Below are positions 7,716 through 16,573 of a DNA stretch of 64,000 bases, one piece after another. Both the position numbers and the translations under genes were made by a program. The notes under the pieces are model-generated. The model worked only from the letters and a program-made list of their open reading frames with translations, made no database searches and was not told the origin of the DNA. Source of the DNA: Bacillota bacterium (lineage in GTDB: Bacteria > Bacillota > Clostridia > Christensenellales > SZUA-584); assembly GCA_023406895.1 (NCBI GenBank), contig JAEXTV010000023.1, positions 140,751-204,750 on the forward strand. The letters are read 5' to 3'. The first letter of the stretch is position 1; every line of letters begins with the position of its first letter.

Positions 7716-8432
7716 ATGAAAACGATTTTTACATTGACACTCAAATCTGCCACACGCGATCCCTATCTGTTGTTCTGGTCATTGCTGCTGCCGATCGGCG
7801 GCACAGTGGCGCTCGGGCTGCTGATTCAAACACCCGAATACCCCAAGCAAATACTCACAGGTATGATGGCGGTTAGTATGATGTTTTATGCCTTCATGAC
7901 GACATCATATACGGTGCTGGCTCACCGTCGAAGAGGCGTTTACAACCTTATGCGCGTAACGCCCATGCCGTTGTGGAAATATATTTTCAGCGTATCCGCC
8001 GCTTGGACGCTCACAGCCGTGTTATCGGGCCTGCTCGTACTGGCAGCCGGGACGCTCGTGTTTCAGTTTAGTATCAATGCATTCTCGCTTCTCAGCGTTC
8101 TGCCAACCGCCATGCTGGCCTGTCTTGGTTATGTATTCTTAAGCTTCTTCGTGGCAGGCCTGAGCCGTACCGAGGGCAGCATCAGCATGATTACCAACGT
8201 GATCTCGTTACCGCTGATGTTTTTAAGTGACGCGTTCTATTCTCTCAGCTCCGCGCCGACATGGATACAGGCGATCAGCCGGTTTAATCCGTTTCAATGG
8301 TTTGTGACCGCATTACGTAGCGCTCTTGACTGGCAAGGCCATAACTATATCATCAGCATACTGATTTTAGCGGGACTATGCATTGCAGCACTGGGGTTGG
8401 CTGTACGCACATTTAAATATTCGGACACATAA
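7716..8432 (+). CDS. ABC-2 type permease
   Basis: A 238-residue polytopic protein with about six membrane helices, typical of ABC-2 membrane subunits. The segment around GLSRTEGSISMITNVISLPLMFLS and the following SLSSAPTWIQAISRFNPFQWF are characteristic of this family. It starts two bases after the ATPase gene, preceded by AGGAGG within the end of that gene, so the two are translationally linked. Its cargo is unknown; PadR control suggests an antimicrobial or hydrophobic compound. Confidence 0.9.
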   Translation: MKTIFTLTLKSATRDPYLLFWSLLLPIGGTVALGLLIQTPEYPKQILTGMMAVSMMFYAFMTTSYTVLAHRRRGVYNLMRVTPMPLWKYIFSVSAAWTLTAVLSGLLVLAAGTLVFQFSINAFSLLSVLPTAMLACLGYVFLSFFVAGLSRTEGSISMITNVISLPLMFLSDAFYSLSSAPTWIQAISRFNPFQWFVTALRSALDWQGHNYIISILILAGLCIAALGLAVRTFKYSDT

Positions 8433-8457
8433 TAAAGGCACAAAAGCGCTCATTTTC

Positions 8458-8527
8458 GTGGACTGAACCCCGCCGAATCGACACAAGTAAAAAAACCTGC
8501 CGCAGGGATTCAGTCCACTGGCGTTGT
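8458..8527 (+). terminator. Long-arm stem-loop ending the PadR-controlled ABC operon
   Basis: GTGGACTGAA (8458-8467) pairs perfectly with TTCAGTCCAC (8509-8518), with CCC/GGG just inside. A GTTGTTTTTT tract follows shortly after. It is the first structure after the permease stop codon, so termination on the plus strand is likely, although the loop is long. Confidence 0.5.
8489..8506 (-). terminator. Terminator after the amidase-like gene
   Basis: On the minus strand CCTG-CGG-CAGG is followed by a run of seven or more T residues (plus-strand A run 8489-8495). It sits inside the loop of the plus-strand stem-loop, so the convergent genes share one compact terminator region. Confidence 0.65.
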
Positions 8528-8582
8528 TTTTTAAAGCAGCGTCAGTTTTTTGCTATTACGTTCATGGGTATAGAAATGGGCT

Positions 8583-9077
8583 CTAAACCCGCACGCCGAG
8601 TATGTGGATAAACCGCATCTTTAAAAACTGATAGGAGGACAGCGCGCGGTCGAGGCTGTCGTACGTGTGCGCCGCGACATAGATGCCGTCGAGCCCCAAT
8701 CCCTTTTCAATATCCACGATCACCTGTGTGTGCGTAAAACGCGCGGACGTGTCCGCAAACTGCGAAATATCCCCCGGCTGAACCGCGTCGATGGAAACCT
8801 CCTCGCCGACAGGGCCCGGGCCCGATTTCCGCGTGAGAAAATTCAAAAGATATGGTACGCCCGTCCACGACGGCGAATGATTGTTCGCGCCGTAATAATA
8901 CCACCCGAAGGTCGGCTTATGGTTCATCACGCCGCTGCCCGCGTATAGGCACTGCGACGCGAAGTTCGTACAGTCACCGCCAAGGCCGTCGTAGTCATAA
9001 TACTTCGGGTTGCGCGCGAGGGCCCATTGCCGCGCGTAAGCAACCGCCGAATCGCGGTCATACGTCTTAAGCGCCAT
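8583..9077 (-). CDS. Amidase-like protein (putative amidase domain, NlpC/P60-like cysteine hydrolase)
   Basis: The product matches the small 'putative amidase domain' family: YDRDSAVAYARQWALARNP at the start, then GGDCTNFASQCLYAGSG with the presumed nucleophile cysteine, WYYYG, a QPGDISQF segment, and HTQVIVDI and AHTYDSLDRAL with candidate catalytic histidines. Such domains are thought to cut amide bonds in peptidoglycan or related polymers. No signal peptide or membrane helix is seen, so the protein is cytoplasmic or exported by another route. ATG 9077 has AAGGAGC seven bases upstream; the TTG at 9083 would overlap it. Confidence 0.8.
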   Translation of the reverse strand: MALKTYDRDSAVAYARQWALARNPKYYDYDGLGGDCTNFASQCLYAGSGVMNHKPTFGWYYYGANNHSPSWTGVPYLLNFLTRKSGPGPVGEEVSIDAVQPGDISQFADTSARFTHTQVIVDIEKGLGLDGIYVAAHTYDSLDRALSSYQFLKMRFIHILGVRV

Positions 9078-9132
9078 AAGCAAGCTCCTTTCGTATGTTT
9101 CTTTATCTTATGCGAATGGAGCTGCGAGTGAC

Positions 9133-11223
9133 TTATGCCTTACCAAATTCCTTTCCTGCCGCGGTGTATGCCTGTTCATAAAGATACAGCTGGCTGTTGA
9201 TCTTCTTCTCGTCCTCCGGAGCCGTCTGGCGCCGATACGAGCCGTCTCGCATCAGCACACGCGCTTTCACATTGTCATGAAACACCGTTTTCATCATGGC
9301 CTCAATGCGCGCCGCAATCGCCGCATCGAGCACAGGGCAGGCCACCTCAATGCGCCGCTCGGTGTTGCGCGTCATCCAGTCCGCCGACGAAATGTATATG
9401 CGCTTTCGCGGCCCTTCGCCGAAGCAGTAAACGCGCGAATGCTCGAGAAACCGCCCCACAACGCTGACCACCGTGATGTTGTCGGTCTCGTCCGGCACGC
9501 CCGGCCGCAGGCAGCAGATGCCGCGGATGATGAGCCGTATGGTCACGCCTGCTTTGGAAGCTTCGATGAGCTTGTCGATAATGTCTTTATCGGTCAGTGA
9601 GTTGAACTTGGCAAACACCATTGCGTTTTCTCCTTTTTGCGCATGCTCAATCTCCGTTTGTATCAGTCTGATGATCGAACAGCGCATGGAGTGCGGGGCC
9701 ACCAGCAAATGCCGGTAGGTGCCCTGAACATTGTTAACAAGAATGTCGTTAAAAAGCGCCACCGCGTCCAGCCCGATTTCGGGGTTCGCCGTGATCAGCG
9801 ATAGGTCGGTATACTGGCGGGCGGTGCGTTCGTTGTAGTTGCCCGTGCCGATCTGTGAAATGTATTGGATACTCTTGTCCGTCTTTCGCGTGATCAGCGT
9901 CACCTTGCAGTGCACCTTGCAGGTATCGATGCCGTATATCACACGGCAGCCCGCCTCAGAGAGCCGTGTGGCCCATTCAATATTGTCCTCTTCGTCAAAG
10001 CGCGCGCGCAGTTCCACCACCGCGGTTACATCCTTGCCGTTTTCCGCCGCTCTAATCAGGCTGCGAATGATCTCTGATTCCTTACCCACGCGGTATAACG
10101 TAATTTTGATCGATACCACAGCCGGGTCATCCGCCGCTTCATAGAGCAGCCGGATAAACGGCCGCATCGATTCAAACGGATACGCGAGCAGCAGATCACG
10201 CGTTATCGCCTGCGCCATCATACTTTCTTCGGGTCTCAAGTGATTCGGGGTCTGCGGAACCAGCGGTTCAAACAGCAGCTTATTCCGCTGCACTTCAGTC
10301 AGCGTGTCCTCGATCTTTGGCACATGCGACAGGTCAATCGGGCTTTTGGTGATGAATACCCGGTTTAAGTCGAGGTTTAATTTCTTGCAGATATAGCGGA
10401 TAAATTCTTTCTTGAGTTTGCCTTGAATCTCCAGTCTTACGGGCGCAAGCTTCACGCGTTTCTTAAGCAGCTCCTTCATGGTAAACCGAAAATCCGTATC
10501 CTCATCGAACATTGTCGTATCGGTGATGATGTCGGCATTGCGCGTCACGCGGAAGACCATTTTATCAAGCATATCGTGGCTGCCAAACATCATATCCGCA
10601 TAATGAAAGATGATGTCCTCCGCGAGCACATAGCGGGTTCCCGGCCCAGGCAGCATCACCACACGGCTGAAAGCGCCCACGGCGGGAATGATACCGAAGC
10701 TCGTATCATGGTGGCTTTCAAAGTATACACCGATATAGATGCCCTTATTGACGAGAAACGGGAAAGGATGCCGGTTGTCGATAATCTGCGGTGAAAGCAG
10801 CGGATAGATCTCACGTGTGTAATAATCTTTGATAAACCCTTCGTCCTGCTCATTAAGCTCGCTCATATTGAGGCAGCGGATGTTATACCGGGCCAGCTTT
10901 TTAACGCATGAGAAGTAAACCGCATCTTTATGCGATACCAGCTGACGCACCTGCTTTAAGAGCGAGCTGATCTGTTCTTTGGGCGACAGTCCCGTCTTGT
11001 TATCCACAGGCGGACTTTTGAGCAGCGTCTGATCCTGCAGGCTGCCGACGCGGATCATGAAAAATTCGTCGAGATTGTTCATGAATATCGAGATATATTT
11101 GAGACGCTCAAAAACGGGAACGCTGATGTCCGCCGCCTCTTCGAGCACACGCTCGTTAAACTTAAGCCAGCTCAGTTCACGGTTGATATACAGCGACTCA
11201 ACCATCTTTGCCTTTTTGTTCAT
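9133..11223 (-). CDS. ppk: Polyphosphate kinase 1
   Basis: PPK1 reversibly makes long polyphosphate from ATP. The 696-residue length is normal. The N-terminal domain starts YINRELSWLKFNERVLEEA; the catalytic part has the autophosphorylated histidine in KVHCKVTLITRK, followed by QIGTGNYNERTARQYTDLSLIT, and the second phospholipase-D-like histidine site near the C-terminus (RIYISSADWMTRNTERRIEV). Its ATG overlaps the ppx stop codon in ATGA, so kinase and exopolyphosphatase-like protein are co-translated. The promoter would be upstream of ppx. Confidence 0.97.
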   Translation of the reverse strand: MNKKAKMVESLYINRELSWLKFNERVLEEAADISVPVFERLKYISIFMNNLDEFFMIRVGSLQDQTLLKSPPVDNKTGLSPKEQISSLLKQVRQLVSHKDAVYFSCVKKLARYNIRCLNMSELNEQDEGFIKDYYTREIYPLLSPQIIDNRHPFPFLVNKGIYIGVYFESHHDTSFGIIPAVGAFSRVVMLPGPGTRYVLAEDIIFHYADMMFGSHDMLDKMVFRVTRNADIITDTTMFDEDTDFRFTMKELLKKRVKLAPVRLEIQGKLKKEFIRYICKKLNLDLNRVFITKSPIDLSHVPKIEDTLTEVQRNKLLFEPLVPQTPNHLRPEESMMAQAITRDLLLAYPFESMRPFIRLLYEAADDPAVVSIKITLYRVGKESEIIRSLIRAAENGKDVTAVVELRARFDEEDNIEWATRLSEAGCRVIYGIDTCKVHCKVTLITRKTDKSIQYISQIGTGNYNERTARQYTDLSLITANPEIGLDAVALFNDILVNNVQGTYRHLLVAPHSMRCSIIRLIQTEIEHAQKGENAMVFAKFNSLTDKDIIDKLIEASKAGVTIRLIIRGICCLRPGVPDETDNITVVSVVGRFLEHSRVYCFGEGPRKRIYISSADWMTRNTERRIEVACPVLDAAIAARIEAMMKTVFHDNVKARVLMRDGSYRRQTAPEDEKKINSQLYLYEQAYTAAGKEFGKA

Positions 11224-12134
11224 ACGTCCCCCTGCATCAGCACTTTTTCAATCAGATACCCTTCTCGCACACCGTATTTTGAGAGCACGATGTACTTCAC
11301 TCCGGTTCTTTCCGCCACCGCAAGCAGCGCGATCAGCCCAGGTATCATCACATGGATTCGCTCAGCCATCAGTTTGGAGATGAGGTCGAAATGTCCGCTG
11401 CCTTGTGTCAGGTATTCAAGCAGCGACGCCAAATCGTCCGTACTGTATGTATATCCATTTTTCTCTTCTGTGTGGTACACGGCTTTGTGAAGCTTAGCCG
11501 CTGCGCGCGCCGTGCCGCCGATCGCATGCATGGTATCGCAGCCTGTAGACCCCGCCCATTTAACGATGTCCAAATGGCCGTTCATCGCCAGCTGCATTTT
11601 CTCTATCTCAGCGGCTTCCGGGCGTATGCCCGCCACGTGATCCTGATAAAGCCTCAGCGATCCCGTCGGCAGGCTTGCGCTGTTCGTCAGCTTCGCATTT
11701 TGAATATGGATGAGCTCGGTGCTTCCGCCGCCGATATCCACCGCCAATCCATCGTTCAAGCCGAGCAGCTTCACCAGCGCCAGATAATCGTAATACGCTT
11801 CGCGCTGCCACGACATCAGATCGACGGCAACGCCTGTCTCCCGCTGTATTGCCAAAGCCACGTCATTCGCGTTTGTAACGCCGCGCAGCGATGCGGTGGC
11901 GAAGCACAGCACCTGTGCCTCCATGGCGTCCGCTTTCTTTTTGAGAGCCGCAACCACCTCAACCGATTTGGCGATGCCCGCGTGCGAAACGCTTTTCTTC
12001 TGTATGTAGCTCAGTATGCCCAGCATTTCCTTGCTTTTTTTCAGCCGTTTCATCTGTCCGCCGGACAGATCGTAAATGGCCATGTTCACGGAGTTGGAAC
12101 CAAAATCGATCACGGCGTAGGTCTGTATGCTCAT
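11220..12134 (-). CDS. ppx: Ppx/GppA-family phosphatase (exopolyphosphatase)
   Basis: The protein belongs to the sugar-kinase/Hsp70 ATPase superfamily. It has the phosphate-1 motif AVIDFGSNSVNMAIYDL at the start, GLAVDIGGGSTEL near 140 as phosphate-2, and MHAIGGTARAAAK. At 304 residues it is the short form without the C-terminal HD domain. Depending on the protein the substrate is polyphosphate or pppGpp; the four-base overlap with ppk favours polyphosphate. It is the first gene of the ppx-ppk pair. Confidence 0.9.
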   Translation of the reverse strand: MSIQTYAVIDFGSNSVNMAIYDLSGGQMKRLKKSKEMLGILSYIQKKSVSHAGIAKSVEVVAALKKKADAMEAQVLCFATASLRGVTNANDVALAIQRETGVAVDLMSWQREAYYDYLALVKLLGLNDGLAVDIGGGSTELIHIQNAKLTNSASLPTGSLRLYQDHVAGIRPEAAEIEKMQLAMNGHLDIVKWAGSTGCDTMHAIGGTARAAAKLHKAVYHTEEKNGYTYSTDDLASLLEYLTQGSGHFDLISKLMAERIHVMIPGLIALLAVAERTGVKYIVLSKYGVREGYLIEKVLMQGDV

Positions 12135-12590
12135 CGATATCTTCCAGCGCTTTCATATCAATGCGACATTCCTTTCGGATGCCCTGCATTCATGCATCTC
12201 ACGAACTGTCCATTGGTGCGCATGCATGGTGTGAGGGTCATCCAATCCGGCTTTTATACTCAATTAATGAACCGTTCTCACCGAATTGTTGCTGTCGCTT
12301 TTATCATGTCCTCTTTGATGAGTCCCTCATGCATCATTTTATGCGCCACGAAAAAACGGCAAGTTCACTCGCAGAGCATTTTTTTCTTACACCTCATAAT
12401 AAGCATGATTGTAAATGAGAGTATCACGGAGTGTAATTTGTTTATGAACATTGTATTCGGCCCGGCTCGCTTTGCTTCATTGAATGCACCAATTCACCAG
12501 TTCCGTCCTGAATGGATAAAATAATACAAGGCGCACAGTTATGTCTATGTGGATCGGTACCCTGCAAGATTTTTAAGGAGGTGTATAGCT
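12135..12590 (+). other. Intergenic region without a recognised gene
   Basis: This 456-base gap separates the ppx-ppk operon (minus) from the CgeB-like gene (plus). Short reading frames here have no ribosome site or recognisable protein. It must hold two divergent promoters; no confident boxes were picked. The last 16 bases contain the AAGGAGGTG ribosome site (12575-12583) of the next gene. Confidence 0.4.
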
Positions 12591-13562
12591 TTGAAATTCG
12601 TATCCTTGGGAACATCGCCGAACATGCAGCTGCCCTTGCTTGCGGGCTTTCAAAAGCTCGGATTTGAGACAGGCTGCTTCCCGTACCACAGCTGGATGGA
12701 TCTTGACGAAAGCGAAGGATGCAAATTGCTCACAGAATGTTTTGACGATACAAAGTCTGAATATTTCATCCTCTGCGGGGACGCGCCCAAATATTTCGGC
12801 ATCATCCCCGAACTGTGCAAGCGGCTTGGCACAGGCTTCATTTACTGGGCCACCGAGGACCCCGTCGGTTTTAACGACACATTGTTTTTCGCTCAAAACG
12901 CCGACTATGTTTTCACCACAACGCAGGAGTGCATTCCCGTCTACCGGCAGCACGGCATAGACGCCCGTTTGCTGCTTTTCGCGTGCAACCCCGGGTTCCA
13001 TCAAGCCGGGCAGTACAACGCCGATTATGATGTTGATCTTGCTCTCGCCGCAAGCTTTTACAGCCAGGAAGCGCGAATAAGAGGGCTGGATATTATATTG
13101 GATGCCGCCAAAGAAAGCGACAGCAGCTTTAAGGTTTGGGGCACGGGATGGCTCAGAAAATCCGGACAGGACCGGCTCGGAAACCCCAAATACTATCGCG
13201 GCTACCTGCCGAATGCCCACCTCCCCGATTTGTGCGCCAGCGCCAGAATCATTCTTGGCATTCAATGTGACGATTCATCCGAAACGCAGACGTCCATGCG
13301 GCCGTACGAAGTGCTCGGCTGCCGCGGTTTTCATTTAACGCAATGGACAAAAGCGACGGTGAGCCTGTTTGAAGACGGCAAGCACCTTGTCACCGCAGGC
13401 ACCAAAGAAGAAGCGCTCGATAAGATCCGCTTCTATCTGTCTCATCCCGATGAACGCTGCAAAATCGCTTTGCAGGGGCAGCAGTATGTGTACGCTCACC
13501 ACACGTATGAACAGCGCGTCAGAGACGTGATTCTCCCGAGGTTAACGCTGACAGCCAAGTAA
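12591..13562 (+). CDS. CgeB-like glycosyltransferase family protein
   Basis: A 324-residue protein resembling the CgeB family ('spore maturation protein CgeB'), which joins an N-terminal Rossmann-like half to a C-terminal glycosyltransferase group 1 half. Visible features are YWATEDP (about 87-93), GWLRKSGQDRLGNPKYYRGYLPNAHLPDLCASARIILGI and the acceptor-side segment TSMRPYEVLGCRGFHLTQW. A TTG start at 12591 is supported by AAGGAGGTG seven bases upstream; the alternative start at 12549 has no such site. B. subtilis CgeB is a spore-coat protein, but this family is widely used for surface glycans, so the acceptor is unknown. It stands alone. Confidence 0.8.
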   Translation: MKFVSLGTSPNMQLPLLAGFQKLGFETGCFPYHSWMDLDESEGCKLLTECFDDTKSEYFILCGDAPKYFGIIPELCKRLGTGFIYWATEDPVGFNDTLFFAQNADYVFTTTQECIPVYRQHGIDARLLLFACNPGFHQAGQYNADYDVDLALAASFYSQEARIRGLDIILDAAKESDSSFKVWGTGWLRKSGQDRLGNPKYYRGYLPNAHLPDLCASARIILGIQCDDSSETQTSMRPYEVLGCRGFHLTQWTKATVSLFEDGKHLVTAGTKEEALDKIRFYLSHPDERCKIALQGQQYVYAHHTYEQRVRDVILPRLTLTAK

Positions 13563-13909
13563 TCAAGGGTGTATGAAACCCGACCGCATTTTGAAGATAT
13601 TTTGGCACAAGGCATTACACTCCCCCCGTCACCAAATTACTCATCTCATCCTGTTGCCTAATGGCTTGTGTTTTTCATGAAATCTCATATTGCCATATAA
13701 TCCATAACGCATAAAGCGACACAGCGGGCAGCGATCAGGCATCGAAAAATTATCATCGTAATAAAACCACATCGGCGGCATTTTTTTATTGGATTGCGGA
13801 TAGCAAAATGATTATGCGTGAGTGTATTTTGGCGCTTACGCGGGATTGAACAAATAAATGAATTTATTCAGGTCATGACATAGGCTTTTATATGATCAAA
13901 ATTCGTAAG
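13563..13909 (+). other. Intergenic region, nothing recognised
   Basis: This 347-base gap lies between convergent genes. No good terminator with a T tract, no repeat shared with the rest of the window and no plausible small gene was found. Confidence 0.4.
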
Positions 13910-14422
13910 TTACAGTTTGTGTGTAAACAGCGGTTTATAAACGAGCCTGTCTTCCTCGCGCGTGCTTTCAAACAGGATCACTTCGTTTATCTCAAAGTCT
14001 TTTCGCGGCGCGGCTATTGCGCTTAAATCAAACCCGCCAAACGGGCGGAACTGGCGCACGAGCGTGATATGCGGTTTAAACGCGCGCGCCTCGGCCTCAA
14101 AGCCGCATGGCTCCAGCGCCGCCTCAAGGCTTTGATGAAGGGCGGAGAGCTTTGTTAGCTCCCCGCCCACCTTGGCCGATATAATATCGCGTCCGAATAC
14201 CTGCATGCCCTCGCACGAAAGCGCAACCGCACCGGGCTTTGCGTGCGTGATGGCATCGCTGATGGCCCTGACCTTGCCGGGAGGTACGTCACCTAAAAAC
14301 TTCAGCGTCATGTGCAGATTCGCCTCAGCCGTAAAGTTGCCTTTGCCGTGCTTTTTGAGCTCATGCTGAAGCGCGGTCAGGTACCGCTCGCAGCCTGTTT
14401 TCGCGCCGATAAACAAACGCAT
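13910..14422 (-). CDS. thpR: RNA 2',3'-cyclic phosphodiesterase (2H family)
   Basis: A 170-residue 2H phosphoesterase. The two catalytic HxT motifs are HMTLKFLGDVP (about residues 42-52) and HITLVRQFRPFGG (about 122-134). The N-terminus MRLFIGAKT is typical of ThpR/LigT, which opens 2',3'-cyclic phosphates on RNA. It follows htpG by 16 bases on the same strand with an AAAGGAAA site and may be read from the same heat-shock promoter. Confidence 0.93.
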   Translation of the reverse strand: MRLFIGAKTGCERYLTALQHELKKHGKGNFTAEANLHMTLKFLGDVPPGKVRAISDAITHAKPGAVALSCEGMQVFGRDIISAKVGGELTKLSALHQSLEAALEPCGFEAEARAFKPHITLVRQFRPFGGFDLSAIAAPRKDFEINEVILFESTREEDRLVYKPLFTHKL

Positions 14423-14438
14423 GGCTTTTCCTTTCTTC

Positions 14439-16319
14439 TCAGCCCATCAGCTTGCAGATGTTGTTGCTGAACAAGAGCGGGTCTTCCACACTAAGGCCCT
14501 CCATCAGCAGCGCCTGGTTATAGAGCAGATCCGTATAGAGCTTGAATTTTTCCTCATCGTTCGCAAACGCATCCTTGAGCGCGGCGTATACGCTGTGGCC
14601 CGGATTGAGCTCCAGCACCTTTTCCGCCGTGATATTCGGGTTGCCCGGCATCGTCTTGAGTATCTTTTCCATCTCGATGGATACCTGCCCCTCGCTGATC
14701 AGGCATACCGGGTGGGATTTAAGCCTCTTGCTGATGCGGATGTCCTTCACCTTGCCTGCGAGCAGCTCCTTCATCTTGTCAAACAGCGCTTTGTCGTCCT
14801 GCGCCTGCGTTTCGGCTTCCTTCTTTTCCTCATCGGAATCGAGGCCGACGTCGCTCGCGGAGACGGATTTGAACTCTTTGTCGTTGTACTTCATCAGCAC
14901 CTGTATCGCGAATTCGTCCACATCCTCGGTCAGATAGAGTATCTCGTAGCCCTTGTCGAGCACCATCTCTGTTTGGGGCATCTTGCCGATGCGCTCGATG
15001 GAATCTCCCGCCGCGTAGTAAATGAACTTCTGATCATCCTTCATGCGGTCCACATATTCCTGCAGCGTCACGAGCTTTTTCTCGGACGACGAGTAGAACA
15101 TCAGCAGATCCTGCAGATCGTCCTTATCCATCCCGAAGCTGTTGTAGGTGCCGAACTTAAGCTGCCGTCCGAACGACTGATAAAACGCCTCGTACTTCTC
15201 GCGGTCGTTTTTCAGCAGGTTTTCCAGCTCCGATTTGATCTTGTTCTTTATGTTCTTTGCAATCAGCTTGAGCTGGCGGTTGTGCTGCAGCAGCTCGCGC
15301 GATATATTGAGCGAGAGGTCGTCCGATTCGACCATGCCGCGCACGAAGCTGAAATAATCGGGCAGCAGATCGGGGCATTTGTTCATAATCAGCACGCCGT
15401 TCGCGTAAAGCTCAAGCCCTTTTTCATACTCCTTGGTATAAAAATCGTACGGCGTTTTTTCGGGGATGAACAATATCGCGTTGTAGCGCACCGAGCCTTC
15501 CGTTTTGATGTGCAGATGGGCCGCGGGTTTATCAAACCCAAAATGCTTTTCCGAGTAGAACTGCTCATAATCCTCGTCGGTCAGCTCACTTTTGTTTTTA
15601 CGCCAGATCGGCACCATGCTGTTGAGTATCTGCTCTTCCACAACGGTTTCATACGCGTCTTTTTCGCCTTCCTTGGGTCGGCTTTCGGCTATATCCATTT
15701 TGATGGGATAGCGAATAAAATCCGAATACTTTTTCACAAGCGCGCGCAGCCGATATTCCTCAAGGAACTCATCGTAGTTCTCGTCTTCGGCGTTTTCCTT
15801 GATATGCAGAGTGATTTCGGTGCCGACGTTCTCCTTGGCACACGGTTCAACCGTATAGCCGCTCTCCCCTTCGGATTCCCATTTCCAGCCCTCTTCGCTG
15901 CCGAGCGCGCGGCTGACCACGCTCACTCTGTCGGCCACCATAAACGCGGAATAAAAGCCCACGCCGAACTGGCCGATGATATCGTAACCATCCTTAATTT
16001 CGTGTTCTTTCTTAAAATTCAGCGTGCCGCTCTTGGCGATGGTTCCAAGGTTATCCTCGAGCTCTTCTTTGGTCATGCCGATACCGGTATCGATGATGCG
16101 AAGCGTTCGGCTGGCTTTGTTCGGGATCAGTCGGATATAATAATCCGCACTGTTGAAGCTAATGGACTCGTCCGACAGCGCCTTGTAATAGATCTTGTCG
16201 ATCGCGTCGCTGGCGTTAGAAATGAGCTCGCGGAGGAAAATCTCCTTGTGCGTATAAATTGAGTGAATCATGAGATTCAGCAGCTGCTTTGATTCGGCTT
16301 TAAACTGCTTTTTAGCCAT
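14439..16319 (-). CDS. htpG: Chaperone HtpG (Hsp90)
   Basis: Bacterial Hsp90, an ATP-dependent chaperone. The GHKL ATPase domain is intact: LRELISNASDAIDKI, then RIIDTGIGMTKEEL, and IGQFGVGFYSAFMVADRVSV. The middle domain has the catalytic-arginine region NISRELLQHNRQLKLI. Length about 626 is normal. ATG at 16319 is chosen because AAAGGAGA lies nine bases upstream; the in-frame GTG at 16325 leaves only three bases. A perfect CIRCE operator lies directly upstream, so HrcA control is expected. thpR follows on the same transcript. Confidence 0.97.
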   Translation of the reverse strand: MAKKQFKAESKQLLNLMIHSIYTHKEIFLRELISNASDAIDKIYYKALSDESISFNSADYYIRLIPNKASRTLRIIDTGIGMTKEELEDNLGTIAKSGTLNFKKEHEIKDGYDIIGQFGVGFYSAFMVADRVSVVSRALGSEEGWKWESEGESGYTVEPCAKENVGTEITLHIKENAEDENYDEFLEEYRLRALVKKYSDFIRYPIKMDIAESRPKEGEKDAYETVVEEQILNSMVPIWRKNKSELTDEDYEQFYSEKHFGFDKPAAHLHIKTEGSVRYNAILFIPEKTPYDFYTKEYEKGLELYANGVLIMNKCPDLLPDYFSFVRGMVESDDLSLNISRELLQHNRQLKLIAKNIKNKIKSELENLLKNDREKYEAFYQSFGRQLKFGTYNSFGMDKDDLQDLLMFYSSSEKKLVTLQEYVDRMKDDQKFIYYAAGDSIERIGKMPQTEMVLDKGYEILYLTEDVDEFAIQVLMKYNDKEFKSVSASDVGLDSDEEKKEAETQAQDDKALFDKMKELLAGKVKDIRISKRLKSHPVCLISEGQVSIEMEKILKTMPGNPNITAEKVLELNPGHSVYAALKDAFANDEEKFKLYTDLLYNQALLMEGLSVEDPLLFSNNICKLMG

Positions 16320-16346
16320 TCTCACCGTCTCCTTTTTGCGATGTTG

Positions 16347-16406
16347 TTAGCACTCTTGTGTCCTGAGTGCTAACGGTATTTTAGCACCATTTGGATAGCA
16401 TTTCAA
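16347..16406 (-). promoter_or_regulatory. CIRCE operator and promoter of htpG
   Basis: TTAGCACTC (16347-16355), nine bases, GAGTGCTAA (16365-16373) is an exact CIRCE inverted repeat, the binding site of the heat-shock repressor HrcA. Immediately upstream on the minus strand are TTGAAA (16401-16406) and TAAAAT (16378-16383), 17 bases apart, a good vegetative promoter that bound HrcA would block. In B. subtilis htpG is not in the HrcA regulon, so this placement differs from the textbook model. Confidence 0.95.
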
Positions 16407-16529
16407 CACTTCAAATGCGCAGAAGAATAATAATTTACATTTTATTCGAATTTGACAATCTGATTTAGAGCCTTGCGTGTCGTAGATGCTTTCTTGAAAT
16501 TCTGTCATACCCAGAATGACTCAAACAAT

Positions 16530-16555
16530 AAAAAACCGCCTGATTTCTCAAGCGG
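16530..16555 (-). terminator. Terminator after the lipoprotein/SH3 operon
   Basis: CCGC-TTGA and TCAG-GCGG on the minus strand form a stem with one mismatch and a four-base loop, followed by six T residues (plus-strand A run 16530-16535). It lies 18 bases after the stop codon of the lipoprotein gene. Confidence 0.75.
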
Positions 16556-16573
16556 CGATTGTATTGCAATGTT

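Noticed and set aside
14421..16262. 613-codon plus-strand open frame opposite htpG
   Set aside because: It is the antisense reflection of htpG codon usage, rich in Leu/Val/His runs, without ribosome site or recognisable domains.
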